Part shown: positions 33,439-44,959 of the stretch, in pieces
Numbering within the stretch: position 1 is the stretch's first letter
Layout of the letters: every line of letters starts with the position of its first letter
From: Dillenia suffruticosa
Lineage: Eukaryota; Streptophyta; Magnoliopsida; Dilleniales; Dilleniaceae
DNA length: 64,000 nt
Reading direction: 5' to 3'
Assembly: GCA_033439265.1 (NCBI GenBank)
Contig: JAVTVX010000024.1
Location: 9,841,001 to 9,905,000 of the forward strand
Made by a program: the position numbers and the translations under genes
Notes under the pieces: model-generated
Told to the model about the DNA's origin: nothing
The model's database searches: none
The model's input: only the letters and a program-made list of their open reading frames with translations

Positions 33439-35285
33439 TGTTATTCAACTAGAGGGGAGGAGTGAATAGTTAAATATAGATTTTTTGATACTTTTTCTAT
33501 ATTTTAAAACTTTATGATAGTAAATGAAATCAAGTAAAGAGAACACAAAGAATTTTTATAGTATTTCTACCAAACCCGGTGTACGTCCACTCGCAGGCTC
33601 CCCTTGGATTTTGCACTAAATGTTTAGTTTACAAACTTGATTACAGGTTCAAGTTAAACCTCAAACAGTATTACGTCTGAACACTACAATTCAATCTCAC
33701 ATAGACTGAATTTGGACCTTTTTGACTGAAGGCAGTGTTGTACACTCCTTAATCTTTGACACTCAAATTAATCTATAAAAGAAGGTCAAGAATTGAGGCT
33801 TACTTTCCTCGGATTTGACAGAATGAAAATACTCGAAGAGACACTTAATACAATTAAGACTTTCAAGTACACAGAATCAGTTGTTGCTTTTTACTCAATA
33901 GAGCTTTTTAATTCTTGTAATGTCTCTCCTTTTTTTCACCATCTTCTGCTTCTCTGTATTTATTAGGGCATTTAATCGATCCGTTGAGAGTTGGTGGTGG
34001 TTGTTGCATTCGAACGTTGGCATTTAATTTCCGCCATTAAAGATTTTGCGACTGTTCCTTTCTTCACGCTGAAGCTTCATTTTTTTTAACGACACTTTTT
34101 TTTAAATGGGCCAATCAGACTTTGTTTGCTCTGCATTTGAATGTTAGCTTTGATAGAATAGGAAATATTTCAGAGATCAAAGAAAGAAGCCGTTCGTTAG
34201 GTCCAAAAATATTTTCCAGATTTAGGTTCTGACACACACAGATCGATAATTCTATTGAGGACATCGACCTGAATTTGAGTCATTTTTAGTATATTTTTAT
34301 GCAAACAGGTCAACAAGTTACTATTTCGGGTCAACAAGAAACTGTGCCAAATGAAATTGGTGGACCCGAGATTTTTAATTGATCGATGTATTCCCTTGTG
34401 TCGATAACATTTCAACCGTGTCGATGTGTGATCTTTCTAAATTTGTTAGAGGTAGGTCGACAAGTGTAATTTAGTGCATCGACATGTTAATATTCATGTA
34501 ATAAATTGGTCGATGTGTGGAACTCAATTGGTTGATGTGTATGAATTCTGTCGACAAGAATTTGATAGATCGATGTGTATTTTAATGAGCAATTGAATAT
34601 CAGGTTGACAAGACTCACTATATAGATCGACATCTTACTGTGCAGATAAAAATTGGTAGACCTGAATAAATGAATTCATCGATGTGTTTCCTTTGTGTCG
34701 ACAAATATTTTGCTATGTCGATGTGTAATATAAAAACCGGGTCGACATGTGCTAATTAAGGGTTAATGTGTCACTATTCACTTAATGAATTGGTCGATGT
34801 GTGTGAGTGAATTGGTTGATGTGTTTTGATCAGGTCGATAAGAAAAGAAGCAAGTTGATATGTGTTTCTGATTCAAGTGTCATCAGGTTGATGTGTCAAA
34901 TCAACAGGTTGATGTGTTTTTAGAAATCAGGTTGATGTGTATAGAGAACATGTTGATGTGTTACTATTCTTAAGGTTTCATTTGACAAGATTTGTGCCCA
35001 GATCGATGTGTTGGAATGTCTGATTTATATGACATTCATTGTGCAAGTTGATATGTCTTGTATAGATCGAAGTATTCAAACATTTGTTTATATAGAAATT
35101 AGTTAACTCAGGTCAACAATGGCAACAAACGGGTCGATGTGTGTGTGTGTGAATGTCACAGATCGATATGTTTTCTAAGCATGTTAACCTGTACTGTAGA
35201 CTTCTGAATTTTCTAACCGTTTTCTTATTTTCTCGAACTATTTTTTCTTCTAACCTTTCATCATTAAAACTTTACTAGGTCAACA
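33439..35285 (-). repeat. Sirevirus 3' LTR
   Basis: 1,847 bp. In element orientation it starts TGTTGACCTAGTAAAG (35285) and ends AACTATTCAC...GTTGAATAACA (33439). It matches 42613-44067 except for about 390 bp (around 33570-33960) absent from the other copy. The part near its start (34220-35180) is filled with GTCGAY repeats. Confidence 0.9.
34220..35180 (-). repeat. GTCGAY repeat cluster in Sirevirus U3
   Basis: About 40 degenerate copies, in plus-strand spelling, of GGTCGATGTGT, GGTTGATGTGT and GTCGACAAG in roughly 950 bp. Spacing is mostly 15-40 bp. The core is GTCGAC or its C-to-T decay product GTTGAY. In element orientation this is the U3 promoter side of the LTR. The copy in the other LTR is at 43010-43980, and a smaller cluster sits at 37420-37720. 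Confidence 0.85.
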
Positions 35286-36040
35286 TTCTCGCCCTTTTTT
35301 ATGATGACAAAATTTATAATATTCAATTTATAATACTTAGTTAAATTTAATCTTAATTTTTAGATGTTTGTGCTTGTTGGTTTTCAATTTGTCATGCCAG
35401 TCTACTTAGCACATTTCTAGCTCTATGAGCAGACACTACACATGTAAGCTTAGTAGGCAGTCTTGACATATTGGTCAGCATAACAGCACATACATGTTCA
35501 CTCAAACTTGGATATTGCAACATGCTTATTGCATATATGTCCACTGCATCACTTAGCATATTTATCAGTACACTCACTTACTACAGCACATTGATACTAG
35601 TACATTCACAGCACACAACTTTCACTAATCATGTTCACAATCAGAGTCACATTCATAGCACAGTCATGCCTAGTAGCTTGGCACCGTATTACAGTATACT
35701 CACTTAGCACACATATGCAGTACACAACTCGGCACTTAGCACATATCGACACACTCAATATAGGCACATACACAAACTTCAATACAGACACATACATATA
35801 CTTCTCCCCTTTTTTGTCATCAGCAAAACAGAAAGAGGTCATTAAATAGAAATAGGTCCTTATATACTCAGATGCAGTAGTAAAACCTTTCATTAAGTTA
35901 ATCATATTCAGTATGCACACTACAACAACAAGAGCAGCCATACATTGAAAAGATAAGATGTATTGAATAAGCAAAAGAGACTAACATACATAAGAGTTTA
36001 TAAGATTTGAAAACACAATCAGAAAAAAACAAACTCCTAG
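35286..36040 (-). other. Sirevirus 3' non-coding zone with two polypurine tracts
   Basis: Next to the LTR lies CATAAAAAAGGGCGAGAA (about 35286-35303 in reverse), a good polypurine tract. A second, better one, GACAAAAAAGGGGAGAAG, lies about 515 bp upstream in the element (35801-35818). Between them is a family of plus-strand words AGCACAYA, CTTAGCAC and CAGTACAC repeated more than 15 times (35400-35770). Open frames here are by-products. A tandem polypurine region before the 3' LTR fits Sireviruses. Confidence 0.6.
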
Positions 36041-37291
36041 CTAAATTGACTTCATTAGTTTGGGATCTTTCTTTGGCTTCTCTTTCTCCTTCATCAAAGC
36101 ATCCAATTTTTCTTGGATATTAGAAAGATGCATTCTGTTAAAACATCACATTTGACCAGTCATAGTTTGTCTCTTATCCAGATGTTCCAACTTGTCCCAA
36201 ATCATCTGAAGTGTAATTGATTAAATACTAGAAGATTCACCTTCTTCACTTTTTCTTTCTTTCCTTAGGACATTCTCTGTGTCTTCATCAGGCTCAACCT
36301 CAGTCTCCTCAACTTGTCTCTTTCCTGTTCCGCCTTCTTTTCTTACCTATTCTCCTTCAGTATTGCTTATCCATCGTGCCCTTAGCATTGAGGATGCATT
36401 GATAGAGGTCTTATCACTCAATTCAACAATTGAGTCTTTTTCCAAAACTACTTTATTCTTAGACAATATATCCGTTATCATACTTGCATAGGGCAGGAGA
36501 GAACTCTCAGATCTATGTGCAGAGATCATAAAATGGAGAACTATATAATGGAATTCGGGATTCTTCCCACTAATGATTCAAGCCATTAACCACATGTCCT
36601 CCTTTGAAATTATGGTATAGTTGCCTTATCTCGGTCTAAGTACATGACTAACTATCAAATGCAATATCCTTTCATGAAAGTCAAGTTCAGTAGCATTAGT
36701 ATTCACTACTGTCAGATTCTTATCACCAAAAACCACTCTAGCATTGTCCAGATAACTTGATTTCATGTACGGTTCACAATGGTCATAAGAGATCCAGGAG
36801 AGTCTATGGTTCTCATATATTTTCCTAGGAGTCACTTTGAATTCCTTTCCATTTACAAAGGATTTGAATGCACGAAACAAAATGATCATCAATGGTAATT
36901 CGCATCTCATTCAAGGGTTCTTCACAATGACTTCTAGGTTATTGTAAAATAATTTGACCTCTCTCTCATGAATATACTTGTTACAATTCAGAAGAGAAGA
37001 AGGGCATACCTCTATTAGATGTTCTTCGTATTTAAACCAAACCCTTTTTAAGAACACCCAATCGATCAATTGACCATGGTTCACCTTTCTTTTTGAAAAC
37101 ATCTTATCATATAAGTCATTCTGTTAAATCGATTGAAACTCGTAAGTGCTGAACTGAGGGAATGGTTGTGGTGGAGGCGGTATTGGTTTCGCGGGTTGCG
37201 CAGAAGAGGACGAACCCTTTCCCGTGGGTTTGGAAGATTTTTTCGATGGTTCTGTTGGTTTCTTGATTGCTATTTTCATCTTAGGACCCAT
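36041..37291 (-). pseudogene. Extra ORF after Sirevirus pol (plant-transposon-protein-like)
   Basis: A single reading frame of 417 codons from ATG at 37291 to TAG at 36041. It has in-frame stops (for example 37124-37126 and 36911-36913) but no frameshift. The N-terminus is basic and Ser/Pro-rich (KKPTEPSKKSSKPTGKGSS, then PIPPPPQPFP). The centre reads FSKRKVNHGQLIDWVFLK, FYNNLEV, IYENHRLSWISYD and ILHLIVSHVLRPR. Then come MISAHRSESSLLPYASMITD, a Glu/Lys-rich acidic part and a C-terminal coiled-coil-like DKLEHLDKRQ and NIQEKLDALMKEKEK. The central pattern resembles the putative plant transposon protein domain that rides in many LTR elements (my recollection of Pfam PF20167). Its function is unknown. 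It takes the place where some Sireviruses carry an env-like ORF. No signal peptide or transmembrane segment is evident, so an envelope role is not supported. Confidence 0.65.
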
Positions 37292-37419
37292 CTAGATTTG
37301 ATTCTTGAGAGGATTCGAATGATTAGGGTTTTGATTTAGCAATTAGGGTTTCGAATTGGGAGGTTAGGGTTTCAAAAGAGAGAGGGAAGTTTGAAATTTT
37401 GGGATTTAGCGTTAAATAG

Positions 37420-37720
37420 GTTGACGTGCCGACTGTTGGTATTCTATTGGTTAAGTTTCAGGTCGACAGGTCTAAGTACGCAACGACCTGTTTAGTTGTG
37501 TTAAATGATCAGGTCGACATACTAAGAAAGGCATCGACCTGCCTTGTTTCTGCTTTTCAGGTCAACATCTTATAGTCGGGTCGATGTGTCATTTCCTGAG
37601 TTTGGTTCCAAGTGTTGGTTCGTGATCAGGTCGACAAGATCTGTTTTATCAGGTCGACGTGCTTCTGTACACTTTTAAATTTGTCGACATATTTTGATAA
37701 ATAGGTTGACCTGAAATCTA
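37420..37720 (-). repeat. GTCGAC repeat cluster between pol and the extra ORF
   Basis: About ten copies of CAGGTCGACA, GGTCGATGTG and CATCGACCTG lie between the pol stop (37759) and the extra ORF start (37291). The motif is the same as in the LTR cluster, although this is internal sequence. Confidence 0.8.
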
Positions 37721-37758
37721 TTTCTCAGAATAATACTTTGTTTTTCGTTCTGTTTTCT

Positions 37759-40756
37759 CTATCTCTTCATTTCTATCATTCCCAAATCCCTTCTTAATTC
37801 ACAAAATCTATTTTTGTCTAAGGGTTTGGTGAGAATATCAGCAATTTGTTTTTGAGTGTCAATGTACTCAAGAACAATCTCATTCTTCAAAACATGATCT
37901 CGAATGAAATGATATCTTACTTCTATGTGTTTGGTTCGTGAGTGATATACAGGATTTTTTGTGAGATTTATTGCACTTGTGTTATCATACTTGATTGGTA
38001 TAGAATCAAAATCTAGCTCGTAGTCTTTCATTTGGTGTTTGATCCAAAGAATCTATGCTGTGCACTGTCCAGCTGAAACATATTCAGCTTCCGTTGTTGA
38101 CAAAGCCACACTACTTTGCTTCTTCGAAGACCATGATACCAGCATATTTTCTAAGAATTGACAAGTACCACTTGTGATTTTTCTATCCACTTTGCATATA
38201 GCAAAATCAGCATCACAAAATCCATGCAGTTGGAAACTCAAATTTCTGTCATACCAAAGTCCCAAGTGTGTCATTTCTTTTAAGTGTTTAAAGATTCTTT
38301 TGACTATATCCAAGTGGGACTTTTTAGGATCTGACTGAAATCTAGTACAAAGACGTACGTTGAATTGTATGTCAGGTCTTGAAACAGTAAGATAGAGTAA
38401 CGATCCGATCATGCTTCTGTAAAGTTTTTGACAAATTGACTTGCCATTTTCATCTTTGTCTAACTTAATGTTTGTGCTCATTGGTGTTGCATTTCCCTTG
38501 AAGTCACTAAAGCTAAATCTTTTAATTAAATCACTTGCATATTTTGATTGATTTATGAAGATTTCATTTTCAGATTGTTTGATTTGCAAACCAAAAAAGT
38601 AGTTCAGCTCACCCATCATGCTCATTTCAAATTTTTCTTGTATTTTGGTTGCAAATTCCTCACACATTCTAGTACTAGTTCATCATCTATGTATATTTGT
38701 ATGATCAAGAAATTATCATCTCTCTTTTTGACAAATAACGTGATATCTACTTTCCCTCGTACAAAGTCATTTTCTGTCAAAAAATTACTTAATCTTTCAT
38801 ACCAAGCTTTAGGAGCTTGTTTCAGTCCATATAAGGTTTTGGTCAGTTTGTACACATGTTCAGGACACTTAGGATCTTCAAATCCTGGAGGTTGTTCAAC
38901 GTACACTATTTCATTTAAATATCCATTAAAAAATACACTTTTAACATCCATTTAATACAACTTAAAATTCATGAAACAAGAGAAGGCAAACAACATCTTT
39001 ATGGCTTCTAATCTTGTTACTGGTGCATACATTTTATCGTAATCAATTCCTTCCTCTTGACTATAACCTCTGGCCACTAATCTTGCTTTGTTTCTTGTGA
39101 TTGTGCCAAATTCATCAAGTTTATTTCTGAAAACCCATTTGGTTCCAATTACTGATTGATCTATGGGTCTAGGCACCAAATTCCAAACCTTATTTCTTTC
39201 AAACTGATTCAGTTCATCTTGCATTGCCATAATCTAATGTTCATCTTCTAAAGCTTTATTTACGTTTTTGGATTCACTCTGAGAAATAAAAGTTACATAC
39301 TCACATTGATTGTGGATTGCAGATCATGTTCTTACTCCAGAACTAATGTTCCCAATTATGTTATCTAAATTTACGCCTTAATTTGAGGGAATTTGATCTC
39401 CTGCTCTTGCTGTATATCATTTCTTTCCTCCTGAACCGTGAGATCATTTAACTCCTCCTTTTGATTATTTATTTCATCAGACAAGCTAATATCATTCAAT
39501 TTCTCAGATATATATTTATTCATCACTTTTGGTATCAAATTTTTCTAATGCTTCTTTTCCATTGTTCAACACAAAGCATTTGCATCCAAACACCCTAAAG
39601 TATGCTATATTTGTTTTCTTAGTTGTAAAGTTCATAAGGGGTTTTCTTTAGGATTGGTCTCATTTGAGCTTTATTTAAAATGTAGCATGATGTGTTCACT
39701 GCTTCTGTCCAAAAGAATTTAGGTAGATTATTTTCACAAAGCATTGCTCTAGCCATTTCTTGGAGGGTTTTATTTTTTCTTTCTACCACTCCATTTTGTT
39801 GAAGTGTTCTAGGAGTTGAGAAGTTGTGGTCAATGCCATAATAATTGTAGAATTCATCCATAGTTTTGTTTTCAAATTCCTTGTTATGATCACTTCTAAT
39901 GCTCTTAATATACACTCCCTTTTCATTTTGAATTTTCTTGCATAGTCTAATAAATGCTTCACTAGCTTCTTCCTTTTTGGCAAGAAATAGCACCTATGTA
40001 AATCTAGAGTAATCATCAATGATTACAAACCATAATGTTTTCCTCCTAAGCTTTGGTTCTACTAGGTCCAAACAAATCAATATGAAGAAGTTCTAGAGGA
40101 CTTCCTGTTGATACACAATTTTTGGATTTAAAGGATGTTTTTGTTTGCTTTCCTTTCATACATACATCATACAATTTGTCCTTTTCAAATTTCAATTTTG
40201 GAAGACCCTTAACTATATCTTTCCTAACTAGTTTTGAGATAGTGTCCATACTAGCATGACTTAATCTTCTATACCATAGCCATGAAGAATTCTTATTTAC
40301 AGCAACTAGACATGATTCGGTTGAGGGTTTTAAGAGATCTAGATCAATTACATATATGTTTTCTCTTCTAGGGCCAGTAAACTTTATAAGTCCAGAGGAT
40401 TTATCAATAATGAAACATGCATTAGTCTTAAACAATACAGAATAGCCTTTATCACACAATTGACTAACACTCAACAAGCTGAATTTTAGTCTGGACACAA
40501 GCAATACATTTTGAATTTGAGATTCAGATGACTTACCTCCTATGTTGCCTATTTCGACAATCTTCCCTTTTCAATTGTCTCCAAATGCAACCTTTCTACC
40601 TTTCTTGCTTTCAAGGTAGGAAAATTTCGATACATCTCCAGTCATATGTCTTGAACAGTCACTATCTATACACCACACAGACTTATCGGAAGATTCTCTT
40701 GACTTTAAGCACACCAGCAGTGAGAAGACAATCACACTTTTGCCTTTGGTACCCAT
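37759..40756 (-). pseudogene. Sirevirus pol (PR-INT-RT-RH), broken
   Basis: Protease (40756-40571): WCIDSDCSRHMTGD, where the usual DSG/DSA reads DSD. GAG-pre-integrase and integrase (40504-39619): WYRRLSHASMDTISKL, HIDLFGPSRT, then KKIQNEKGVYIKSIRSDHNK, FSTPRTLQQNGVVERKN and LNKAQMRP. Reverse transcriptase (39230-38053): WNLVPRP, GTKWVFRNKLDE, ARLVARGYSQEEGIDY, MDVKSVFFNGYLNEIVYVEQ, LYGLKQAPKAWYERL, then IYIDDELV in place of YVDDIIF. RNase H (about 38270-37759): FCDADFA, SGTCQFLENMLVSWSSKKQ, STTEAEYVSAGQCTA, TKHIEVRYHFIRD and ADILTKPLDKNRF. Breaks between segments are stops plus frameshifts. One example is a stop after QCTA. Motif choice and the LGMIEMKR end fit the Sirevirus lineage. Confidence 0.9.
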
Positions 40757-40836
40757 ATCTTTTTGGGTCCGGTTGAGTTAGTGATGAATTTATCTTTGGG
40801 GATCCATGTTAAGGTTGTTTTTAAGGAGTTCAGAAA

Positions 40837-42490
40837 CTAGCAATCATAAGTTGAGTGTCCATTTTTCTTACAGTGGGTGCAATGTTTGATTTGTGCTCCT
40901 GATTTCTTAGTTTTGTTTAAAACCATATTTCTAAATCTGCAGACTTTAGATTTGTGCCCAACCTTCATGCACGTGTGACATGTTTCTAGTTTGGTATTTT
41001 CAGAGCTTGATACAAAGAATCTATGTAATTCTTTTTGTGTTTGGTTAGGGTTGAATCCTAATCCTGCCTTGTTAAACACAGGTTTTTGAATTTTTAGCAT
41101 AACATCTAACATTTCTTGTCCTGAGATGAATTTTATTAGGACAGTGTTTAACCTACTGTTCTTTTCTTTCAAAATTTCTAAATCTTTCTTTAAGAGTATG
41201 TTTCCATTTACAAGAATGTCATTATCTTTTTTTGAACATTCAACATTTAGTTTTTTCTTAAGTTCATCAACGTATAGTTCCAATTCAGCATTTTTTCTTT
41301 TTAGTTCATTTGCTTCATTTTTTGATTTTTCTGAAACTTTAACATTTTCAGTTAGTTCTTTCCTCAACAGATTATTTTTCCTTTTAAGTCTTTTTAATTC
41401 TTTTAGTGATTCTATTAAAGTTTCACGTAATTTAGAGATAGAAAAGTCATTTTCAGATTCAGAATATGATGAATAGAGAGTGGAATTTACCTCATTATCA
41501 GAAGATTCTTCATTTACCGTGAAACAAATGTTTGCTTGATCCTCATCTTGCTCTTCATCACTTGAGGTTGAATCTTCATCACTCCATGCAACAAGTGTTT
41601 TTTTCTTTTTCTTCTCTTTTCGGTCCTTTTTGTGTTTTTTTTATCATCCTTTTTGAGAGAGGGGTAGTCAGCCTTCATATGTCCCAACTTCTTGCATTCA
41701 AAGTATCTGATTTCTTCCTTCTTTTCTTGCTTTTTGAAGAATGGCTTGTTTTTATTCCTCTTTCTCATCATGAATTTTCTGAATTTTTTGAATTTTCTTG
41801 ACAGAATCATCATCTTCTTCTTCTGAACTGGATGTGGTTTCCTCATTGTCAGCCTTCAAGGCTACCCTTTTGCCTCTTTCTTCTTTAGCTGGTTCCTTCA
41901 CGTTCAACTTCGTCTTATGGGTTATCAATGATCTTACGAGTTCATCCATTGTCAGAGTCTCAAGATTTTTGGACTCCTCAATTGCTGTCACTTTGGGCTC
42001 CCAAGACTTTGGTAGACTTCTTAGAATTTTGTCCACCATGTCTTCTTGAGGAATTCCTTTTCCAAGTAGTCTGAGCTCATTTGTTACCTTATTAAATTTT
42101 GTGATCATTTCATTGATTGCTTCTCCATCTTTCATTTTGAAGACTTTATATTCTTGTTTCAGCAATCTGATTTTGCTTTTACGTACTTTGTCAGTTCCTT
42201 CATAGGTGGCCTCAAGTCTTTCCCAAATCTCCTTTGCTGTTATGCAAGAAGAGACTCGATTATATTCGTTGATGCTTAGTGCAAGGTGAAGAAGGTTGAT
42301 GGCTTTGCAGTTGCCTTGATAAGCTTTCTTTTGTTCTATAATCATGTTATTCAATTTTATCGGCACACAAACTCCATCTATCTCCTCCATGGGGAATTCG
42401 ACTCATTCTTCGATGATTTCCGAAGCATTTAGGTCTGGGCAATGATGAAGTTGCGCATCCTTTGCTTCTAGTTTCTGAAGTTGCTTCCAT
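40837..42490 (-). pseudogene. Sirevirus gag with zinc knuckles, broken
   Basis: The N-terminus (MEATSETRSK, from 42490) lies in a different frame from the main domain (42390-41752), which reads LLHLALSINEYNRVSSC, EIWERLEATYEGTDKVRKSK and NELRLLGKGIPQEDMVDKIL, typical of copia-type gag. A Lys/Glu-rich, coiled-coil-like stretch follows (41367-41140). Three knuckles can be read. YFECKKLGHMKADYPS has lost cysteines; CHTCMKVGHKSKVC and CTHCKKNGHSTYDC keep the C-x2-C-x4-H-x4-C pattern. At least two frameshifts occur. Gag would package the element RNA. Confidence 0.85.
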
Positions 42491-42598
42491 TGAAGAATGG
42501 TCCACAGTTGGTTGAGCATGCTTCAACTGGTACGTTGTTACCGTTAATTGCCATTGGGATCTTTGGTATTGAACTGTTAGGCCTTTAACAACACACCC

Positions 42599-42610
42599 GC
42601 TCTGATACCA
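42599..42610 (-). other. Sirevirus primer binding site
   Basis: TGGTATCAGAGC on the minus strand, complementary to the 3' end of initiator-Met tRNA. It lies two bases inside the 5' LTR end at 42613, and it fixes the element's orientation. Confidence 0.9.
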
Positions 42611-42612
42611 AT

Positions 42613-44067
42613 TGTTATTCAACTAGAGGGGAGGGGTGAATAGTTGAATATATATTTTTTGATACTTTTTCTATATTTTAAAACTTTATGATAGTATATG
42701 AAATCAAGTAAAGAGGACACAAAGAATTTTTATAGTAGTTCTATAAATTAGGGCATTTAGTCGATCAATTGAGAGTTCGTGGTGGTTGTTGCATTCGATC
42801 GTTGGCATTTAATTTCTGTCATTAAAGCTTCTACGACTGTTCCTTTCTTCGCGCTGAAGCTTCATTTTTTTTACTGGTGCTTCTTTTAAATGGGCTAATC
42901 AGACTTTGTTTGCTCTACATTTGAACGTTAGCTTTGATAGAATAGGAAATATTTCAGAGATCGAAGAAAGAAGCCGTCCGTTAGGACCAAAAATGTTTTC
43001 CATATTTAGGTTCTGACACACGCAGGTGGACAAGTCTATTGAGGACATCAACCTGAATTTGAATCATTCTTAGTGTATTTTTATGTAAACATGTTGACAA
43101 ATTACTATTTCGGGTCGACAAGAAATTGTGCCAAATAAAATTGGTGGACCCAAGATTTTTAATTGGTCGATGTGTTCTTTTGTGTCGACAACATTTCAAC
43201 CGTGTCGATGTGTGATCTTTCTGAATTTGTAAGAGGTAAGTCGACAAGTGTAATTTAGTGCATCGATATGTTACTATTCATGTAATAAATTGGTCGATGT
43301 GTGGAACTCAATTGGTTGATATGTATGAGTTGTTTCGACAAGAATTTGATAGGTCGATGTGTATTTTAATGAGCAATTGAATATCAGGTCGACAAAACTC
43401 ACATATATATCGACATCTTACTGTGCAGATAAAAATTGGTAAACCTGAATAAATGAATTTATTGATGTGTTTCCTTTGTGTCGACAAATATTTTGCAATG
43501 TCGATGTATAACATAAAAACCGGGTTGACATGTGATAATTAAGGTTGATGTGTCAATATTCACTTAATGAATTGGTCGATGTGTCTGAGTGAATTAGTTG
43601 ATGTGTTTTGATTAGGTCGACAAGAAAAGAAGTAGGTTGATGTGTGTTTTTGATGCAAGTGTCATCAGGTTGATGTGTCAAACCAACAGGATGATGTATT
43701 TTTAGAAATCAGGTTGATGTGTATAGAGAACTGGTTGATGTGTCACTATTCTTAAGGTTTCATGTTGACAAGATTTGTGCTCAGATCGATGTGTTGGAAT
43801 GTCTGATTTATATGACATTCATTGTGCAGGTCGATGTGTCTTATATATGTCGAAGAGTTCAAACATTTGTTTCTATAGAAATTAGTTAACTTAGGTTGAC
43901 AAGGCAACAAATGGGTCGATGTGTGTGTTTGTGAATGACACAGGTTGATGTGTTTTCTAAGCTTGTCGACCTGTACTATAAACTTCTGAATTTTCTGACT
44001 GTTTTCTTATTTTCTCGAACTATTTTTTCTTTTAACCTTTCATCATCAAAACTTTACTAGGTCAATA
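42613..44067 (-). repeat. Sirevirus 5' LTR (internally deleted)
   Basis: 1,455 bp. It matches the 3' LTR, with the same GTCGAY cluster (43010-43980), but lacks about 390 bp between TAGTAGTTCT and ATAAATTAGGGCATTTA (around 42735-42750). Its outer end reads GTCAATA in place of GTCAACA. Confidence 0.85.
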
Positions 44068-44072
44068 GAAAT

Positions 44073-44817
44073 AAAACAACGAATATGAGAAACAATACTA
44101 GCTCCATAAGTGACTATCATATTTGTTTTTTTGAGAATGTTGGTGATAATATGTATTTTTGGTACTGTCTACAAGCTAATCATTGTATGTTGATGTTAAT
44201 ATTTTGATACCTATTTTCTTGTTATGCTTTCTAATGGTTCCTCGTGTACTTGCTTAGATTATGCTAATCCCGATATCTTTTTTTTTTTGGTGATCAGGGC
44301 GACGAGGGAATCGTTAGGTAGAGGCCTTTGAGTCGAGAGATTTCGATCCCTATTTTTTTTACCTGCTTATATTGTTAAGACATGTGGTTCTTGTGATACT
44401 TTTGGTTTTGTATGAATTACTTGTTATATGTAAATGAATAGTTGGAGGTTAAGAAGAGTCTTATATGTATTGTTTTGTCTATGTTGAGATTATATTCAAT
44501 AGTATATTATCGGACAACCGGGAGAGCCATTAATATCATTTGTTTGATATTATGGGTGATCTGTGTGTTTTATCGGGTCATATATTAACACCAAGTGGTT
44601 AAATAATCACTAAATAGGGAAAACTCTACCGTTATTTTATTTTGGAAGAACAAGCAATTTATTTTCCTTTAATATAAATTCTCCTTCTGTGTTATCATGC
44701 ACAGGGGGAGTGTGATTGTCGTGAGTCTTGACGTCGTATTTTAATCATGTTAGTTACTTTCGTATTTGCATGTATGTTCCCTTTGGACATGCGATGCCTA
44801 TATAGTGGGTCATCACA
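44073..44817 (+). repeat. GypB 5' LTR, part 2
   Basis: Resumes the LTR after the Sirevirus and ends ...GGGTCATCACA at 44817, just before the primer site. The assignment rests on the primer site and on target-duplication geometry, because the other LTR copy is truncated before this part. Confidence 0.6.
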
Positions 44818-44818
44818 A

Positions 44819-44832
44819 TTGATATTAGAGCC
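44819..44832 (+). other. GypB primer binding site, decayed
   Basis: TTGATATTAGAGCC compares with TTGGTATCAGAGC for initiator-Met tRNA. The two main differences are one G-to-A and one C-to-T. Confidence 0.7.
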
Positions 44833-44959
44833 CAACGTTTTGGGTAATCTACACCTAGAATTTGAGATTATAGGTTTAGATTACTAGGTAGAGGTGGTTT
44901 AGATCATAAATGACGTTTGTCATTTATATGCATCAGATTACTAAGATACAAATGGTTAA

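Larger units (their letters stand above)
33439..44067 (-). mobile_element. Complete Sirevirus-type copia element
   Basis: A 10.6 kb minus-strand element flanked by a perfect 5 bp duplication GAAAT (33434-33438 and 44068-44072). It has LTRs on both sides, an initiator-Met primer site (42599-42610), gag with zinc knuckles, a protease-integrase-reverse transcriptase-RNase H pol, an extra ORF behind pol, and polypurine tracts before the 3' LTR. A long gag with several knuckles, an extra ORF after pol and repeat-rich non-coding zones are the known marks of the Sirevirus lineage. It inserted into the GypB 5' LTR. All coding parts are broken. Confidence 0.9.

Noticed and set aside
35392-35974. Short frames in the Sirevirus 3' region
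   Set aside because: They cover the AGCACAYA repeat field and polypurine tract on both strands. No domain or conserved start.
36041-37291. Envelope protein
   Set aside because: Position after pol suggested env, but there is no signal peptide, no transmembrane segment and no glycoprotein-like cysteine pattern.
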